From: Roseovarius autotrophicus
GTDB taxonomy: Bacteria > Pseudomonadota > Alphaproteobacteria > Rhodobacterales > Rhodobacteraceae
Reading direction: 5' to 3'
NCBI RefSeq assembly: GCF_018069895.1
Contig: NZ_JAGQDH010000015.1
Coordinates: 1-64,000, forward strand
DNA: 64,000 bases
Shown here: positions 17,570 through 25,930 of the stretch, one piece after another
Numbering within the stretch: position 1 is the first letter of the stretch
Layout: every line of letters begins with the position of its first letter
Position numbers and translations under genes: made by a program
Notes under the pieces: generated by a model
Seen by the model: the letters and a program-made list of their open reading frames with translations, nothing else
The model's database searches: none
What the model was told of the DNA's origin: nothing

Positions 17570-18520
17570 ATGACCAAGCCCCCCCTCACCCTCTACCTCG
17601 CCGCGCCGCGCGGCTTTTGCGCCGGTGTGGACCGCGCCATCAAGATCGTGGAAATGGCGCTGGCGAAATGGGGCGCGCCGGTCTATGTGCGCCACGAGAT
17701 CGTGCACAACAAATTCGTCGTGGACGACCTGCGCGCCAAGGGGGCGGTATTTGTCGAGGAACTCGATGATTGCCCCACCGACCGCCCGGTGATCTTTTCC
17801 GCCCATGGCGTGCCCAAATCGGTCCCGGCAGAGGCGGCGGCGCGCCAGATGCTCTATGTCGATGCCACCTGCCCGCTTGTGTCCAAAGTGCATATCGAGG
17901 CAGAACGCCACCATGAGAACGGGTTGCAGATCGTGATGATCGGCCATGCAGGCCACCCCGAGACGGTAGGGACGATGGGACAGTTGCCACCGGGCGAGGT
18001 GCTCTTGGTGGAAACGCCTGCGGATGTGGCGCGGCTCGCCGTGCGCGACCCCGCGCGCCTCGCGTTCGTCACGCAAACCACCCTCTCGATCGATGACACC
18101 GCCGAGGTGGTCGCGACCCTTAAGGCGCGCTTCCCGGCCATTGTCGGCCCGCACAAGGAAGACATTTGCTACGCCACCACCAACCGCCAAGAGGCGGTCA
18201 AGGCGATGGCCGAAAAGGCCCAGGCGATGCTCGTGGTGGGCGCGCCCAATTCCTCCAACTCCAGACGTCTGGTCGAGGTCGGCGCGCGCGCGGGCTGCGC
18301 CTATGCCCAGCTTGTGCAACGCGCCACCGACATCGACTGGCGCGCACTCGACGGTATCCGCAGCATTGGCATCACGGCAGGGGCCTCTGCCCCCGAGGTG
18401 CTGGTCAACGAGGTGATCGACGCCTTCCGCGCCCGCTATGACGTCACCGTCGAGGTGATCGAAACCGCACAGGAAAACGTCGAGTTCAAGGTGCCGCGCG
18501 TGTTGCGAGTGCCCGCCTGA
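17570..18520 (+). CDS. ispH: 4-hydroxy-3-methylbut-2-enyl diphosphate reductase
   Basis: 316 aa [4Fe-4S] enzyme of the MEP isoprenoid pathway, producing IPP and DMAPP. The cluster ligands Cys17 ([12 protein letters not shown]), Cys101 ([11 protein letters not shown]) and Cys200 ([11 protein letters not shown]) are all present, as is the TQTTLS segment. ATG at 17570 has AGGAG upstream; upstream in-frame sequence overlaps the cytochrome gene and is not coding. Confidence 0.96.
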   Translation: MTKPPLTLYLAAPRGFCAGVDRAIKIVEMALAKWGAPVYVRHEIVHNKFVVDDLRAKGAVFVEELDDCPTDRPVIFSAHGVPKSVPAEAAARQMLYVDATCPLVSKVHIEAERHHENGLQIVMIGHAGHPETVGTMGQLPPGEVLLVETPADVARLAVRDPARLAFVTQTTLSIDDTAEVVATLKARFPAIVGPHKEDICYATTNRQEAVKAMAEKAQAMLVVGAPNSSNSRRLVEVGARAGCAYAQLVQRATDIDWRALDGIRSIGITAGASAPEVLVNEVIDAFRARYDVTVEVIETAQENVEFKVPRVLRVPA

Positions 18521-18521
18521 T

Positions 18522-18543
18522 CTTCACCGTTCCGGAAATACTC
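18522..18543 (-). repeat. Dispersed intergenic motif, copy 2
   Basis: On the minus strand it reads GAGTATTT, CCG, GAAC, GG, TGAAG. It fills most of the 29-bp gap between ispH and the DUF3429 gene, in the orientation opposite to both genes, so here it cannot act as their ribosome-binding site. Confidence 0.65.
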
Positions 18544-18549
18544 ATTCCC

Positions 18550-19005
18550 ATGTTCCACACCATCCCCCGCGCGCCCCTGATCCTTGGCCTTGCCGGCCTT
18601 TTGCCCTTTCTCTGGGGGGCGCTGACCGTGCTGCTGCCCGATCTCGGTCTCTGGACGGCACAGACCATCGGACCGCGTTTCGCAGGACCTTATGTCATGC
18701 TGTTCTACGGCGCGGTGATCCTGTCGTTCATGTCCGGTGTGCTCTGGGGCTTTGCCACCAAGGCCAGCGGCCCCCGCGCCGCCACGGGCTATGCGCTGTC
18801 GGTCCTTCCCGCCCTCTGGGCGTTCTTCATGACCGGCGGCGGGCCGCAATCGGCGGGGATCAATCTTATCTTCGGTTTTGCGGGGCTGTTGCTACTGGAT
18901 CTGCAATTCGCCCGGCAAGGGCTTGCCCCGCCATGGTGGATGCCGCTACGCATTATGCTCAGCGTCGTGGTGATCGCCTGTCTCGCCATCGGAGTTTTCG
19001 CCTGA
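18550..19005 (+). CDS. DUF3429 family membrane protein
   Basis: 151 aa with about five transmembrane segments. [15 protein letters not shown] at the start and the [17 protein letters not shown] segment are characteristic of DUF3429. No catalytic residues can be assigned and the function is unknown. Its TGA shares a base with the rnhA start (TGATG), so the two are coupled. Confidence 0.82.
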   Translation: MFHTIPRAPLILGLAGLLPFLWGALTVLLPDLGLWTAQTIGPRFAGPYVMLFYGAVILSFMSGVLWGFATKASGPRAATGYALSVLPALWAFFMTGGGPQSAGINLIFGFAGLLLLDLQFARQGLAPPWWMPLRIMLSVVVIACLAIGVFA

Positions 19006-19472
19006 TGCCCACACTTATCGCCTATACCGACGGGGCGTGCTCCGGCAATCCCGGCCCCGGCGGCTGGGGGGTGCTGATGCAGGCCCGCGACGGCGACACC
19101 GTGGTGAAGACTCGCGACCTCAAGGGCGGCGAGGCGCAGACCACCAACAACCGGATGGAACTCATGGCCGCGATCATGGCGCTCGAGACGCTCTCGCGCC
19201 CCTCGGCCATCACCATCGTCACCGACAGCGCCTATGTGAAGAACGGCGTGACCGGGTGGATCCACGGCTGGAAGAAGAACGGCTGGAGAACCGCCGCGAA
19301 GAAGCCCGTGAAGAACGCCGATCTCTGGCAGCGGCTCGATGCGGCGCAACTCCGCCACGACGTGACGTGGCAATGGGTCAAGGGCCACGCGGGCCACCCC
19401 GAGAACGAGCGCGCGGATGAACTGGCCCGCGCAGGCATGACGCCTTTCAAGCCTGCAAGGGCCGGGCCATGA
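19005..19472 (+). CDS. rnhA: Ribonuclease HI
   Basis: 155 aa. The catalytic quartet is visible: Asp9 ([17 protein letters not shown]), Glu52 ([10 protein letters not shown]), Asp74 ([10 protein letters not shown]) and Asp139 (NERADELAR), with the flexible His129 in [11 protein letters not shown]. It degrades RNA in RNA-DNA hybrids. ATG 19005 is chosen over an upstream in-frame start because it matches family length and overlaps the DUF3429 stop. Confidence 0.96.
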   Translation: MPTLIAYTDGACSGNPGPGGWGVLMQARDGDTVVKTRDLKGGEAQTTNNRMELMAAIMALETLSRPSAITIVTDSAYVKNGVTGWIHGWKKNGWRTAAKKPVKNADLWQRLDAAQLRHDVTWQWVKGHAGHPENERADELARAGMTPFKPARAGP

Positions 19473-20161
19473 CCCTGCTTGCGCTGCTCGATCACGCCTC
19501 GGTGGCGATTTTTGCGCTGACCGGCGCGCTTGTCGCCTCGCGTCGCCAACTCGACATCGTTGGCTTTGCCTTTCTCGCCTGCCTCACGGCCGTGGGCGGC
19601 GGCACCCTGCGCGATGTACTGCTTGATCGCAACCCGGTGTTCTGGCTGGCCAATCCAGCCTATATCCTGATCGGCTGCACCGCCGCCCTGCTGGTCTTCT
19701 TCACCGCGCATCTGGTCGAAAGCCGCTATCGCTGGCTTCTGTGGCTTGACAGTTTCGCGCTTGCCGTCGCCGTGCCCGCCGGTGTCAGCGCCGCCATGGC
19801 CACCGGCCAGGGCGCGGTGATCGTGGTGTTGATGGGGATGGTCACGGGCTGCATGGGCGGGCTGATGCGCGATGTGGTGGTGGGTGAGGTGCCGCTGGTG
19901 CTCAAACGCGGCGAGCTTTACGTCACCGCCGCCTTTACGGGTGCCACGGGCGCGGTGATCGCCGCGCAACTGACGACCGAACCGCTCGTCATCCTCGGCA
20001 CCTGTGCGGTGCTGACATGGGCCTTGCGCGCAGGGTCGCTCACCTTCGGCTGGCAATTGCCGGTCTATCGGCCCCGCCCGCCCCGGACCCAGGCTAGCGC
20101 CGCTCGCCCACCAGCTTCCACAGGTAAACAAGCAGCATCGTCCCCAGAACAGCGCCGATGA
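19469..20161 (+). CDS. Trimeric intracellular cation (TRIC) channel family protein
   Basis: 230 aa. Two tandem UPF0126 repeats are present, each with the signature (A)[19 protein letters not shown] (residues about 41-60) and [19 protein letters not shown]. Seven hydrophobic spans fit the TRIC fold, proposed to be a K+ or other cation channel or amino-acid-related exporter. It starts inside the rnhA stop (ATGA). The final 30 residues are Pro/Ala/Arg-rich and are encoded opposite the end of the convergent GlsB-like gene (68-bp overlap). Confidence 0.85.
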   Translation: MTLLALLDHASVAIFALTGALVASRRQLDIVGFAFLACLTAVGGGTLRDVLLDRNPVFWLANPAYILIGCTAALLVFFTAHLVESRYRWLLWLDSFALAVAVPAGVSAAMATGQGAVIVVLMGMVTGCMGGLMRDVVVGEVPLVLKRGELYVTAAFTGATGAVIAAQLTTEPLVILGTCAVLTWALRAGSLTFGWQLPVYRPRPPRTQASAARPPASTGKQAASSPEQRR

Positions 20162-20333
20162 GCCCGCCCAGAAGCCCGGTGATCATCAGCACCATGCGGA
20201 TCACCACCGCGCCGATCAACGCCCCGGCGATGCCAATGAGGATCGTGGGCACCACCCCCATCTCCACCCGCATCAGCCGCGTGGCGAGAAACCCCGCCGC
20301 AATGCCTACGATGAGCAGCCCGATGATGCCCAT
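20094..20333 (-). CDS. GlsB/YeaQ/YmgE-type small membrane protein
   Basis: 79 aa, about three transmembrane segments. MGIIGLLIVGIAAGFLATRL and PTILIGIAGALIGAVV fit the transglycosylase-associated (GlsB) family of stress-linked small membrane proteins. No enzymatic residues are present; the family name is historical. The 3' end overlaps the TRIC gene antisense. It lies 3 nt downstream of a similar-sized membrane gene. Confidence 0.75.
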   Translation of the reverse strand: MGIIGLLIVGIAAGFLATRLMRVEMGVVPTILIGIAGALIGAVVIRMVLMITGLLGGLIGAVLGTMLLVYLWKLVGERR

Positions 20334-20336
20334 GCC

Positions 20337-20576
20337 CTACCTCCGCCGCCAATCGGTCGGCACGATGATCAGCGCGCCAACCGACGACAGGATCGCATCC
20401 ACCCCTGGTGCGCCGAAGCGGATGCCGAACATGATGCGGATGAAATAGAACAGGAACGCCCCGCCAACGCAGATGATGATCGAGGGAAGATAGCCATTGC
20501 GGGTGAACCCGCTCTTTTCGCTGGCATAGCCGACGATCCCCGCGATCACCACCGTGCCGAAGAGTTGCAGGAACAT
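20337..20576 (-). CDS. Small three-helix membrane protein, possibly GlsB-like
   Basis: 79 aa from ATG 20576. Hydrophobic spans at about residues 2-19, 28-45 and 54-70, with Gly-rich helices and a basic end (PTDWRRR). Similar in size and topology to the next gene and so perhaps a diverged copy, but residue identity is low and I do not recognise the family with certainty. It starts 4 nt after the fmt stop. Confidence 0.65.
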   Translation of the reverse strand: MFLQLFGTVVIAGIVGYASEKSGFTRNGYLPSIIICVGGAFLFYFIRIMFGIRFGAPGVDAILSSVGALIIVPTDWRRR

Positions 20577-20580
20577 CGCC

Positions 20581-21489
20581 TCACCCCAACCGCGTGCCCG
20601 GCGCAAGCGTCATGCCGCGCAGGAACCCGGGCGCATCCTGCGCCGCGCGCCCGGCCCGTTGCAAGCGCAAAAGCCGCACCGCACCCGTGCCACAGGCCAC
20701 GGCAGGGGCCGCATCCAGCACCTCACCCGGCGCGCCCGCGCCTGTGCCAAGGCACGAGGCCAGCACCTTGACGCGCTCGCCCGCCACCTCGAACCAGGCA
20801 CCGGGAAAGGGCGAGAGACCCCGGATTTGCCGATCCACCTCTACCGCACGGCGTGTCCAGTCGATCCGCGCCTCGGCCTTGTCGATCTTGGCGGCATAGG
20901 TGACGCCCGCCTCGGGCTGCGGTTCGGGCACCAGATCCGGCAGCCGTGCCAGCGCCTCGACAATGAGCCGCGCGCCCACGCTCGCGAGCCGGTCATGCAA
21001 CGCCCCAGTCGTCTCGGTCTCGCCGATCCGCACCGCCTCGCGCAACAGAACCGGCCCGGTATCAAGCCCCGCCTCCATCGCCATGATGCACACACCCGTT
21101 TCCGCATCCCCCGCCATGATCGCACGATGGATGGGCGCCGCGCCGCGCCAGCGTGGCAAAAGCGAGGCGTGAATGTTGAGACATCCCATCTGTGGCGCTT
21201 CGAGAACCGCTTGCGGCAGAATGAGTCCGTAGGCTACCACCACCGCCACATCGGCACCGAGCGCGGCAAACTCCGCCTGCTCTTCAGCCCCTTTCAAACT
21301 CTCCGGATGACGCACCATCAGCCCCAGCGCCTCGGCCCGCGCCTGCACCGGGCTGGGGCGGTCCTTCTTGCCGCGCCCCGCGGGCCGGGGCGGCTGGCAA
21401 TAGACTGCCGCCACCTCATGCCCTGCCGCCACCAGCGCATCGAGCACCGGCACCGAGAAGTCGGGCGTCCCCATGAAGATCACGCGCAT
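20581..21489 (-). CDS. fmt: Methionyl-tRNA formyltransferase
   Basis: 302 aa. [18 protein letters not shown] at the start, the folate-site signature [18 protein letters not shown] and the C-terminal OB-type domain are present. It formylates initiator Met-tRNA using 10-formyl-THF. Start at ATG 21489; its Shine-Dalgarno GAAGGGG is the tail of dispersed motif copy 3. It is downstream of two def genes, so formylation and deformylation genes are grouped. Confidence 0.95.
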   Translation of the reverse strand: MRVIFMGTPDFSVPVLDALVAAGHEVAAVYCQPPRPAGRGKKDRPSPVQARAEALGLMVRHPESLKGAEEQAEFAALGADVAVVVAYGLILPQAVLEAPQMGCLNIHASLLPRWRGAAPIHRAIMAGDAETGVCIMAMEAGLDTGPVLLREAVRIGETETTGALHDRLASVGARLIVEALARLPDLVPEPQPEAGVTYAAKIDKAEARIDWTRRAVEVDRQIRGLSPFPGAWFEVAGERVKVLASCLGTGAGAPGEVLDAAPAVACGTGAVRLLRLQRAGRAAQDAPGFLRGMTLAPGTRLG

Positions 21490-21497
21490 CGCTGCCC

Positions 21498-21519
21498 CTT
21501 CACTGTTCCTCAAATACTC
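21498..21519 (-). repeat. Dispersed intergenic motif, copy 3
   Basis: On the minus strand: GAGTATTT, GAG, GAAC, AG, TGAAG, running straight into GGGCAGCG and the fmt ATG. As in copy 1, the tail supplies the ribosome-binding site of the next gene. Confidence 0.65.
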
Positions 21520-21547
21520 GAATCCGACCGCGCCACGGGCACCGCCC

Positions 21548-22036
21548 TCAGCCCGCCTTGCGCGCGCGGCGCAGAAGCATGTCGCGCTTGACCCGGCTCA
21601 GCCGATCGAAATACATCCGCCCCGCCAGATGGTCGATCTGATGCTGCACCGATGTGGCCCAGAGGCCGACGAAATCGCGCTCCTCGACCTCACCCGCCGC
21701 ATTCAGATACCGAACCGTCACCGCGCGGGGCCGCTCGATCACCGCCGAGACGCCGGGCAGGCAGGGGCTTACCTCCTCGTGGCCGCGCAACGCGATGCTG
21801 GCATGAAGGATCTCGGGATTGGCCATGCGCACCGCCTGACCGCGCGCCTCGCTCGCATCCACCACGGCAAGGCGCTGCATCTCGCCAAGCTGCACCGCCG
21901 CAAGGCCCACCCCCGGCATCGCCTCCATCACCGCGATCATCTCATCCCAGAGCGCGCGCACCGCATCGGTGATCTCCGCCACCGGCTCAGCCGCCATGCG
22001 CAGCCGCACATCGGGCCAACGCAGCACCGCCCTCAC
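21548..22036 (-). CDS. Peptide deformylase paralogue with altered active site (HQIDH)
   Basis: 162 aa with the deformylase fold. Motif 1 GVGLAAVQ (residues 42-49) is conserved. Motif 2, normally EGCLS, reads VSPCLP but keeps the metal ligand Cys92. Motif 3, normally HExxH, reads HQIDH (132-136), so both His ligands remain but the catalytic Glu is Gln133. Such a protein may bind metal yet be inactive or have another role. GTG start overlaps the stop of the canonical def (GTGA), so it is co-translated with it. A tandem pair of this kind is known in related bacteria. Confidence 0.85.
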   Translation of the reverse strand: MRAVLRWPDVRLRMAAEPVAEITDAVRALWDEMIAVMEAMPGVGLAAVQLGEMQRLAVVDASEARGQAVRMANPEILHASIALRGHEEVSPCLPGVSAVIERPRAVTVRYLNAAGEVEERDFVGLWATSVQHQIDHLAGRMYFDRLSRVKRDMLLRRARKAG

Positions 22037-22551
22037 GCGCGCGCCTGCTCGCGCTTGAGCTTTACCATCCGCCTGGTTATAAGCTGCCGCCGCATCGCGC
22101 CAAGATAATCTATGAACAGCTTGCCGTTGAGGTGGTCAATCTCGTGCTGCACACAGGTCGCCCAAAGCCCGCCAAAGCCCTCGCGATGCTCGGCCCCGTC
22201 GATCCCGGTCCAGCGCACCTCCACCTCGGCGGGCCGTGTCACCTCGGCATATTGCTCGGGGATCGACAGGCATCCCTCTTCATAGACGTTCATCTCCTCC
22301 GAGGCCGTCACCACCTCGGGGTTGACCATGACGATGGGGCGCGGGGTCTCATGCTCTTCTTTCACGCAATCAAGCACGATGAGCCGCGTAAGCGCCCCCA
22401 CCTGCGGCGCGGCAAGACCAATGCCGGGCGCGTCATACATGGTCTCGAGCATGTCCCTCGCAAGCGTGCGCAGTTCATCGGTGATCTCGGTCACCGGCGC
22501 GCAGACCTTCTTGAGGCGCGGATCGGGGTGGATGAGGATGGGCCGTTTCAT
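22033..22551 (-). CDS. def: Peptide deformylase
   Basis: 172 aa. All three motifs are canonical: GIGLAAPQ (43-50), EEGCLSIP with Cys94, and QHEIDHLNG with His136, Glu137 and His140. It removes the N-formyl group from nascent proteins at the ribosome using Fe2+ or a similar metal. First gene of the def-def2-fmt group, divergent from patB. Confidence 0.96.
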   Translation of the reverse strand: MKRPILIHPDPRLKKVCAPVTEITDELRTLARDMLETMYDAPGIGLAAPQVGALTRLIVLDCVKEEHETPRPIVMVNPEVVTASEEMNVYEEGCLSIPEQYAEVTRPAEVEVRWTGIDGAEHREGFGGLWATCVQHEIDHLNGKLFIDYLGAMRRQLITRRMVKLKREQARA

Positions 22552-22646
22552 GGCGCTGATTTAGGCGATCGCTGGGGCTGGTGCAACGGGGTTGCGCCTG
22601 ACGCCGGTTCGGCTAGCCTGCACCCTAACACGGGCAGGAGGCACCC

Positions 22647-23816
22647 ATGGATTTCGACGAGATCATCGAGCGGCGCGGCACCCATTCGGATAAATGGGAC
22701 ATGATGGAGGCCAAATACGGCATCTCGCCCGAGGACGGGATCGCCATGTGGGTGGCCGACATGGATTTCCGCCCGCCCGCCTGCGTCACGGCGGCGTTGC
22801 GCGCAATGACCGATCACGGGATCTACGGATATTACGGTGACGATACGGGCTATCGCGCCGCGATCCGGTGGTGGATGGCCGAACGCCACGGCTGGCAGGT
22901 GGAGCCGGGCGCGATCTTCACCACCCATGGCCTTGTCAACGGCACCGGGCTTTGCGTCGATGCCTTCACCGCGCCGGGCGACGCCGTGGTGATCTTCACC
23001 CCCGTCTATCACGCCTTCGCCCGCGTGATCCGCGCGGCGGGACGCGAGGTGCGCGAATGCCCGCTCGTGAACAACGCGGGCCGCTACGAGATGGATTTTG
23101 ACGCTTATGACGCGGCGATGACCGGCTCCGAGCGCATGGTGATCCTGTGCTCGCCGCACAATCCCGGCGGGCGCGTCTGGCACCGCGAGGAATTGCAGGG
23201 CGTGGCCGAGTTTGCCCGCCGCCACGACCTGATCCTTGTCTCCGACGAGATCCACCATGACCTGTTGATGCCCGGCCAGCGCCATGTCCCGATGGCCCAT
23301 ATTGACGGGATCGCGGACCGGCTGGTGATGATGACGGCCACCACCAAGACCTTCAACATCGCGGGCGCGCATCTGGGCAATGTCATCATCCCCGACGAGG
23401 GCCTGCGGGCGCGTTTTGCCACGCGGATGGCGGCACTCGGGGTGTCGCCCAACTCCTTCGGTCTCGCCATGGCCGAGGCCGCCTATTCGCCCGAGGGCGC
23501 GGCATGGGTCGATGCGCTCTGCGCCTATCTCGACGGCAACCGCGCGCTGTTCGATGCGGGCGTGAATGCCATACCGGGACTCGCATCCATGCCGCTTGAA
23601 GCCACCTATCTGGCCTGGGTGGATTTCTCCGGCACCGGCATGGACGCCGCCGAGTTCACCCGCCGAGTCGAGCAAGAGGCACGCATCTGCGTGAACCACG
23701 GCCCCACTTTCGGCACCGGCGGCGAAAGCTTTTTGCGCTTCAACATCGCCACGCCGCGCGCGCGGGTGGCCGAGGCGGTGGCGCGGTTGCAAACGGCGTT
23801 CGCGGATTTGCAGTAA
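22647..23816 (+). CDS. PLP-dependent C-S lyase/aminotransferase, MalY/PatB family
   Basis: 389 aa fold-type I enzyme. The PLP lysine is Lys234 in TTKTFNIAG; Asn172 (SPHNPGGRVW) and Asp200 (LVSDEIHHDL) contact the cofactor. WVADMDF near residue 35 marks the MalY/PatB group, which cleaves cystathionine or cysteine S-conjugates to pyruvate, ammonia and a thiol. Marine relatives of this family are often called cystathionine beta-lyase. The substrate here is not decided. It stands alone, divergent from def. Confidence 0.88.
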   Translation: MDFDEIIERRGTHSDKWDMMEAKYGISPEDGIAMWVADMDFRPPACVTAALRAMTDHGIYGYYGDDTGYRAAIRWWMAERHGWQVEPGAIFTTHGLVNGTGLCVDAFTAPGDAVVIFTPVYHAFARVIRAAGREVRECPLVNNAGRYEMDFDAYDAAMTGSERMVILCSPHNPGGRVWHREELQGVAEFARRHDLILVSDEIHHDLLMPGQRHVPMAHIDGIADRLVMMTATTKTFNIAGAHLGNVIIPDEGLRARFATRMAALGVSPNSFGLAMAEAAYSPEGAAWVDALCAYLDGNRALFDAGVNAIPGLASMPLEATYLAWVDFSGTGMDAAEFTRRVEQEARICVNHGPTFGTGGESFLRFNIATPRARVAEAVARLQTAFADLQ

Positions 23817-23827
23817 CCGCGCGCGTC

Positions 23828-23887
23828 GTCCTCGGGCCTGACCCGAGGACCTTTGGATCACGGGATCCTCCGGTCAAGCCGGAGGAT
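23828..23887. repeat. Pair of REP-like palindromes
   Basis: Two hairpins with 9-bp stems: GTCCTCGGG/CCCGAGGAC around CCTGA (23828-23850), and ATCCTCCGG/CCGGAGGAT around TCAAG (23865-23887). They follow the patB stop and face the EcsC gene end, so they may also serve as a bidirectional transcript end. Stem and loop style match common dispersed palindromes of Rhodobacteraceae intergenic regions; a related copy is at 29997-30017. Confidence 0.75.
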
Positions 23888-23920
23888 GACACGCGTTTAT
23901 GGCCGGCGTCACATACCCCG

Positions 23921-24691
23921 CTAGCCTTGCGTCACACGCCCCTCCCCCGCCCGCTCGCGGAAGAGCGCGACCATCTCGCCCATGTCGCGGTCGGCGTCGA
24001 TGGCCAGACGGCGCAGGCCGAAATGCACCTGCGCCATGTCCTGATAATAGCGGGTATAGGCATAATTTGCGGCCGCCCCTGCCGCCGCCCCCAGAACCGG
24101 CACGGTCTGCGCCGCAAGCTTTTGGCCCAACACCGTCGCAAGCCGGGGCGCCACCCGCGCAATCAGCGCCCGCAGCGCCGCGCCGGTCAACGTCACCCGC
24201 GTGCCAATGAGGCCCAGATTGGCCCCGTCATCACTGGCCAGCGGCCCCGCGCTGCCGAAAACCTCGATGGAATCGAACCGCACCCCTGGCTCGGACGGGT
24301 CGAACCCGTGATCGGCGGCCACGTCCTGAATGGCGCGCAAGAGCACCGTTACCGTCACCGGCAATTCCGCCAGCGCCGTGGGCAGGCCGCCCATGCCCCC
24401 CGCCGCCCCCATCGCCGTGGTCAGAAGCCGGACACGCCAGCCCGGCAGATCAGGCAGCGTGCTGCGCGTGCCATGCGCCTCCTCTGCCGCGTGGAAAAGC
24501 GCGCGCTCTGTCACCGCGCCAATGCGCGTGCGCACCTCGGTCGGCAGCCGGTCAAGCAGCCCTTCGGCCTGCGTGCCAATGAGGTTCAGAACCTCCATCG
24601 CCCCGCCGCTTGCGCGCGCATTGCGCGCCACAAGCGCGTCGAGCCGCGCGTCAAAAGCGGTCCTGTCCGGCGGTTTGCCCAGTAATTCCAT
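23921..24691 (-). CDS. EcsC family protein
   Basis: 256 aa from ATG 24691 (MELLGKPPDR). TTAMGAAGGMGGLPTALAELPVTVTVLLRAIQ spans the most conserved hydrophobic part, and LGAAAGAAANYAYTRYYQDMAQVHF near the C-terminus is the second family block (both abbreviated in the family model). EcsC-like proteins are membrane-associated and of unknown function, named after a Bacillus ABC transporter neighbour. No transporter is adjacent here. Confidence 0.82.
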   Translation of the reverse strand: MELLGKPPDRTAFDARLDALVARNARASGGAMEVLNLIGTQAEGLLDRLPTEVRTRIGAVTERALFHAAEEAHGTRSTLPDLPGWRVRLLTTAMGAAGGMGGLPTALAELPVTVTVLLRAIQDVAADHGFDPSEPGVRFDSIEVFGSAGPLASDDGANLGLIGTRVTLTGAALRALIARVAPRLATVLGQKLAAQTVPVLGAAAGAAANYAYTRYYQDMAQVHFGLRRLAIDADRDMGEMVALFRERAGEGRVTQG

Positions 24692-24742
24692 CGCCTCGCC
24701 CTCGCTCGAACTTTCCAGAGATGACCGCGCGCGCACCCGATT

Positions 24743-25228
24743 TCAAGCCGCCCGCGTCACCGCCCCCGCGATCCCGTCCCACCCGCCGGGAACAAGCGCC
24801 AGCCCCAGCACCCGCGCCGGATTGGTCGGCGGTGGCATCTCGACCGCATCGAGTCGCGTGAACCCGAAGCGCCCGTAATAAGGCGCGTCGCCCACCAGCA
24901 TCACCCGCGCCCAGCCAAGGCCCCGCGCCCGTTCCACGCTCTCGCGGATGAGCCACGCGCCCAATCCCTCGCCCTGATGGGTGGGATGCACCGCGACCGG
25001 CCCCAGAAGCAGCGCCTCTGCGCCGCCCACCCGCACCGGCCAGTAGCGGATCGCGCCCGCGAGCGTTCCATCCGCATCCCGCGCCACGAGGCAAAGCCCG
25101 GCCACAGGCGGCACCCCGTCGCGCAGCCTGTAGGACGAGAGCGCCTCGCGCCCCGGCGCGAAACAGAGGTCATAGAGTGCCTCAACCTCCCAGTAATCGG
25201 CAGGCCCCTCCTGCCCAAGTTCGAACAT
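24743..25228 (-). CDS. GNAT family N-acetyltransferase (YhbS-like)
   Basis: 161 aa. The acetyl-CoA binding motif A is LLGPVAVHPTHQGEGLGAWLI (quoted over residues about 74-94, with the Q/RxxGxG/A pattern HQGEGLG). DAPYYGRFGF follows, a hallmark of the YhbS subgroup. The acceptor substrate is unknown. It lies just upstream of the EcsC gene on the same strand and divergent from the flavin reductase gene. Confidence 0.85.
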   Translation of the reverse strand: MFELGQEGPADYWEVEALYDLCFAPGREALSSYRLRDGVPPVAGLCLVARDADGTLAGAIRYWPVRVGGAEALLLGPVAVHPTHQGEGLGAWLIRESVERARGLGWARVMLVGDAPYYGRFGFTRLDAVEMPPPTNPARVLGLALVPGGWDGIAGAVTRAA

Positions 25229-25306
25229 GACCCGCCCGCGTCTCCCGAGATTCGACTGGCCAAGCGCCTAACACGGCGTTAGCTCTGGCACAAACCGGAT
25301 AAGCCC

Positions 25307-25924
25307 ATGGAGATGCGCATGTTCTACCGCCCCGAGGACGGCCACGGCCTGCCGCACAACCCCTTCAACGCGGTGGTCACACCACGGCCCATCGGCTGGA
25401 TTTCTTCGCGCGGGACCGACGGCCGCGACAATCTTGCGCCCTATTCGTTCTTCAACGCCGTGGCCTATGTGCCGCCGCAAGTGATGTTCGCCTCGACCTC
25501 GGCCAAGCCCGATCGCAGCGACACCAAGGACAGCGTCGCCAATATCCGCGAAACGGGTGTGTTCTGTGTCAATATCGTCAGCGAGGCGCTGACCGATGCC
25601 ATGAACCGCACCTCGGGCGCATGGGATCGCGAGGTGGACGAGTTCACCGACGCCGGGATCGAGAAGGCGGAATGCGAAACCATCGCCTGTTCCCGCGTCG
25701 CCGCCGCGCCGGCGGCCCTCGAATGTCGGCTGACACAGGTCGTGCAACTGCCGGGAGAGGCCAATTTCGTGGTATTCGGCGAGGTCACCGGCGTGCATCT
25801 ACGCGACGACTGCCTGGTGGACGGGATTTTCGACGTGACCCGTTTCTACCCGCTCTCGCGGCTTGGCTACAAGGATTACGCCGTCATCCGAGAGACCTTC
25901 AGCCTGAAACGGCCCGGCGAATAG
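25307..25924 (+). CDS. Flavin reductase-like (FMN-binding split barrel) protein
   Basis: 205 aa. NPFNAVVTPRPIGWISSRG and YSFFNAVAYVPPQVMFAS are typical of the flavin_reduct/DIM6-NTAB family that binds FMN and reduces it with NAD(P)H, often for a monooxygenase. No monooxygenase lies nearby. Three in-frame ATGs (25307, 25313, 25319) compete; the last has GGAG at good spacing, so the protein may start at MFYRPEDGHG. It converges with the iron permease gene. Confidence 0.83.
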   Translation: MEMRMFYRPEDGHGLPHNPFNAVVTPRPIGWISSRGTDGRDNLAPYSFFNAVAYVPPQVMFASTSAKPDRSDTKDSVANIRETGVFCVNIVSEALTDAMNRTSGAWDREVDEFTDAGIEKAECETIACSRVAAAPAALECRLTQVVQLPGEANFVVFGEVTGVHLRDDCLVDGIFDVTRFYPLSRLGYKDYAVIRETFSLKRPGE

Positions 25925-25930
25925 CGCCCC

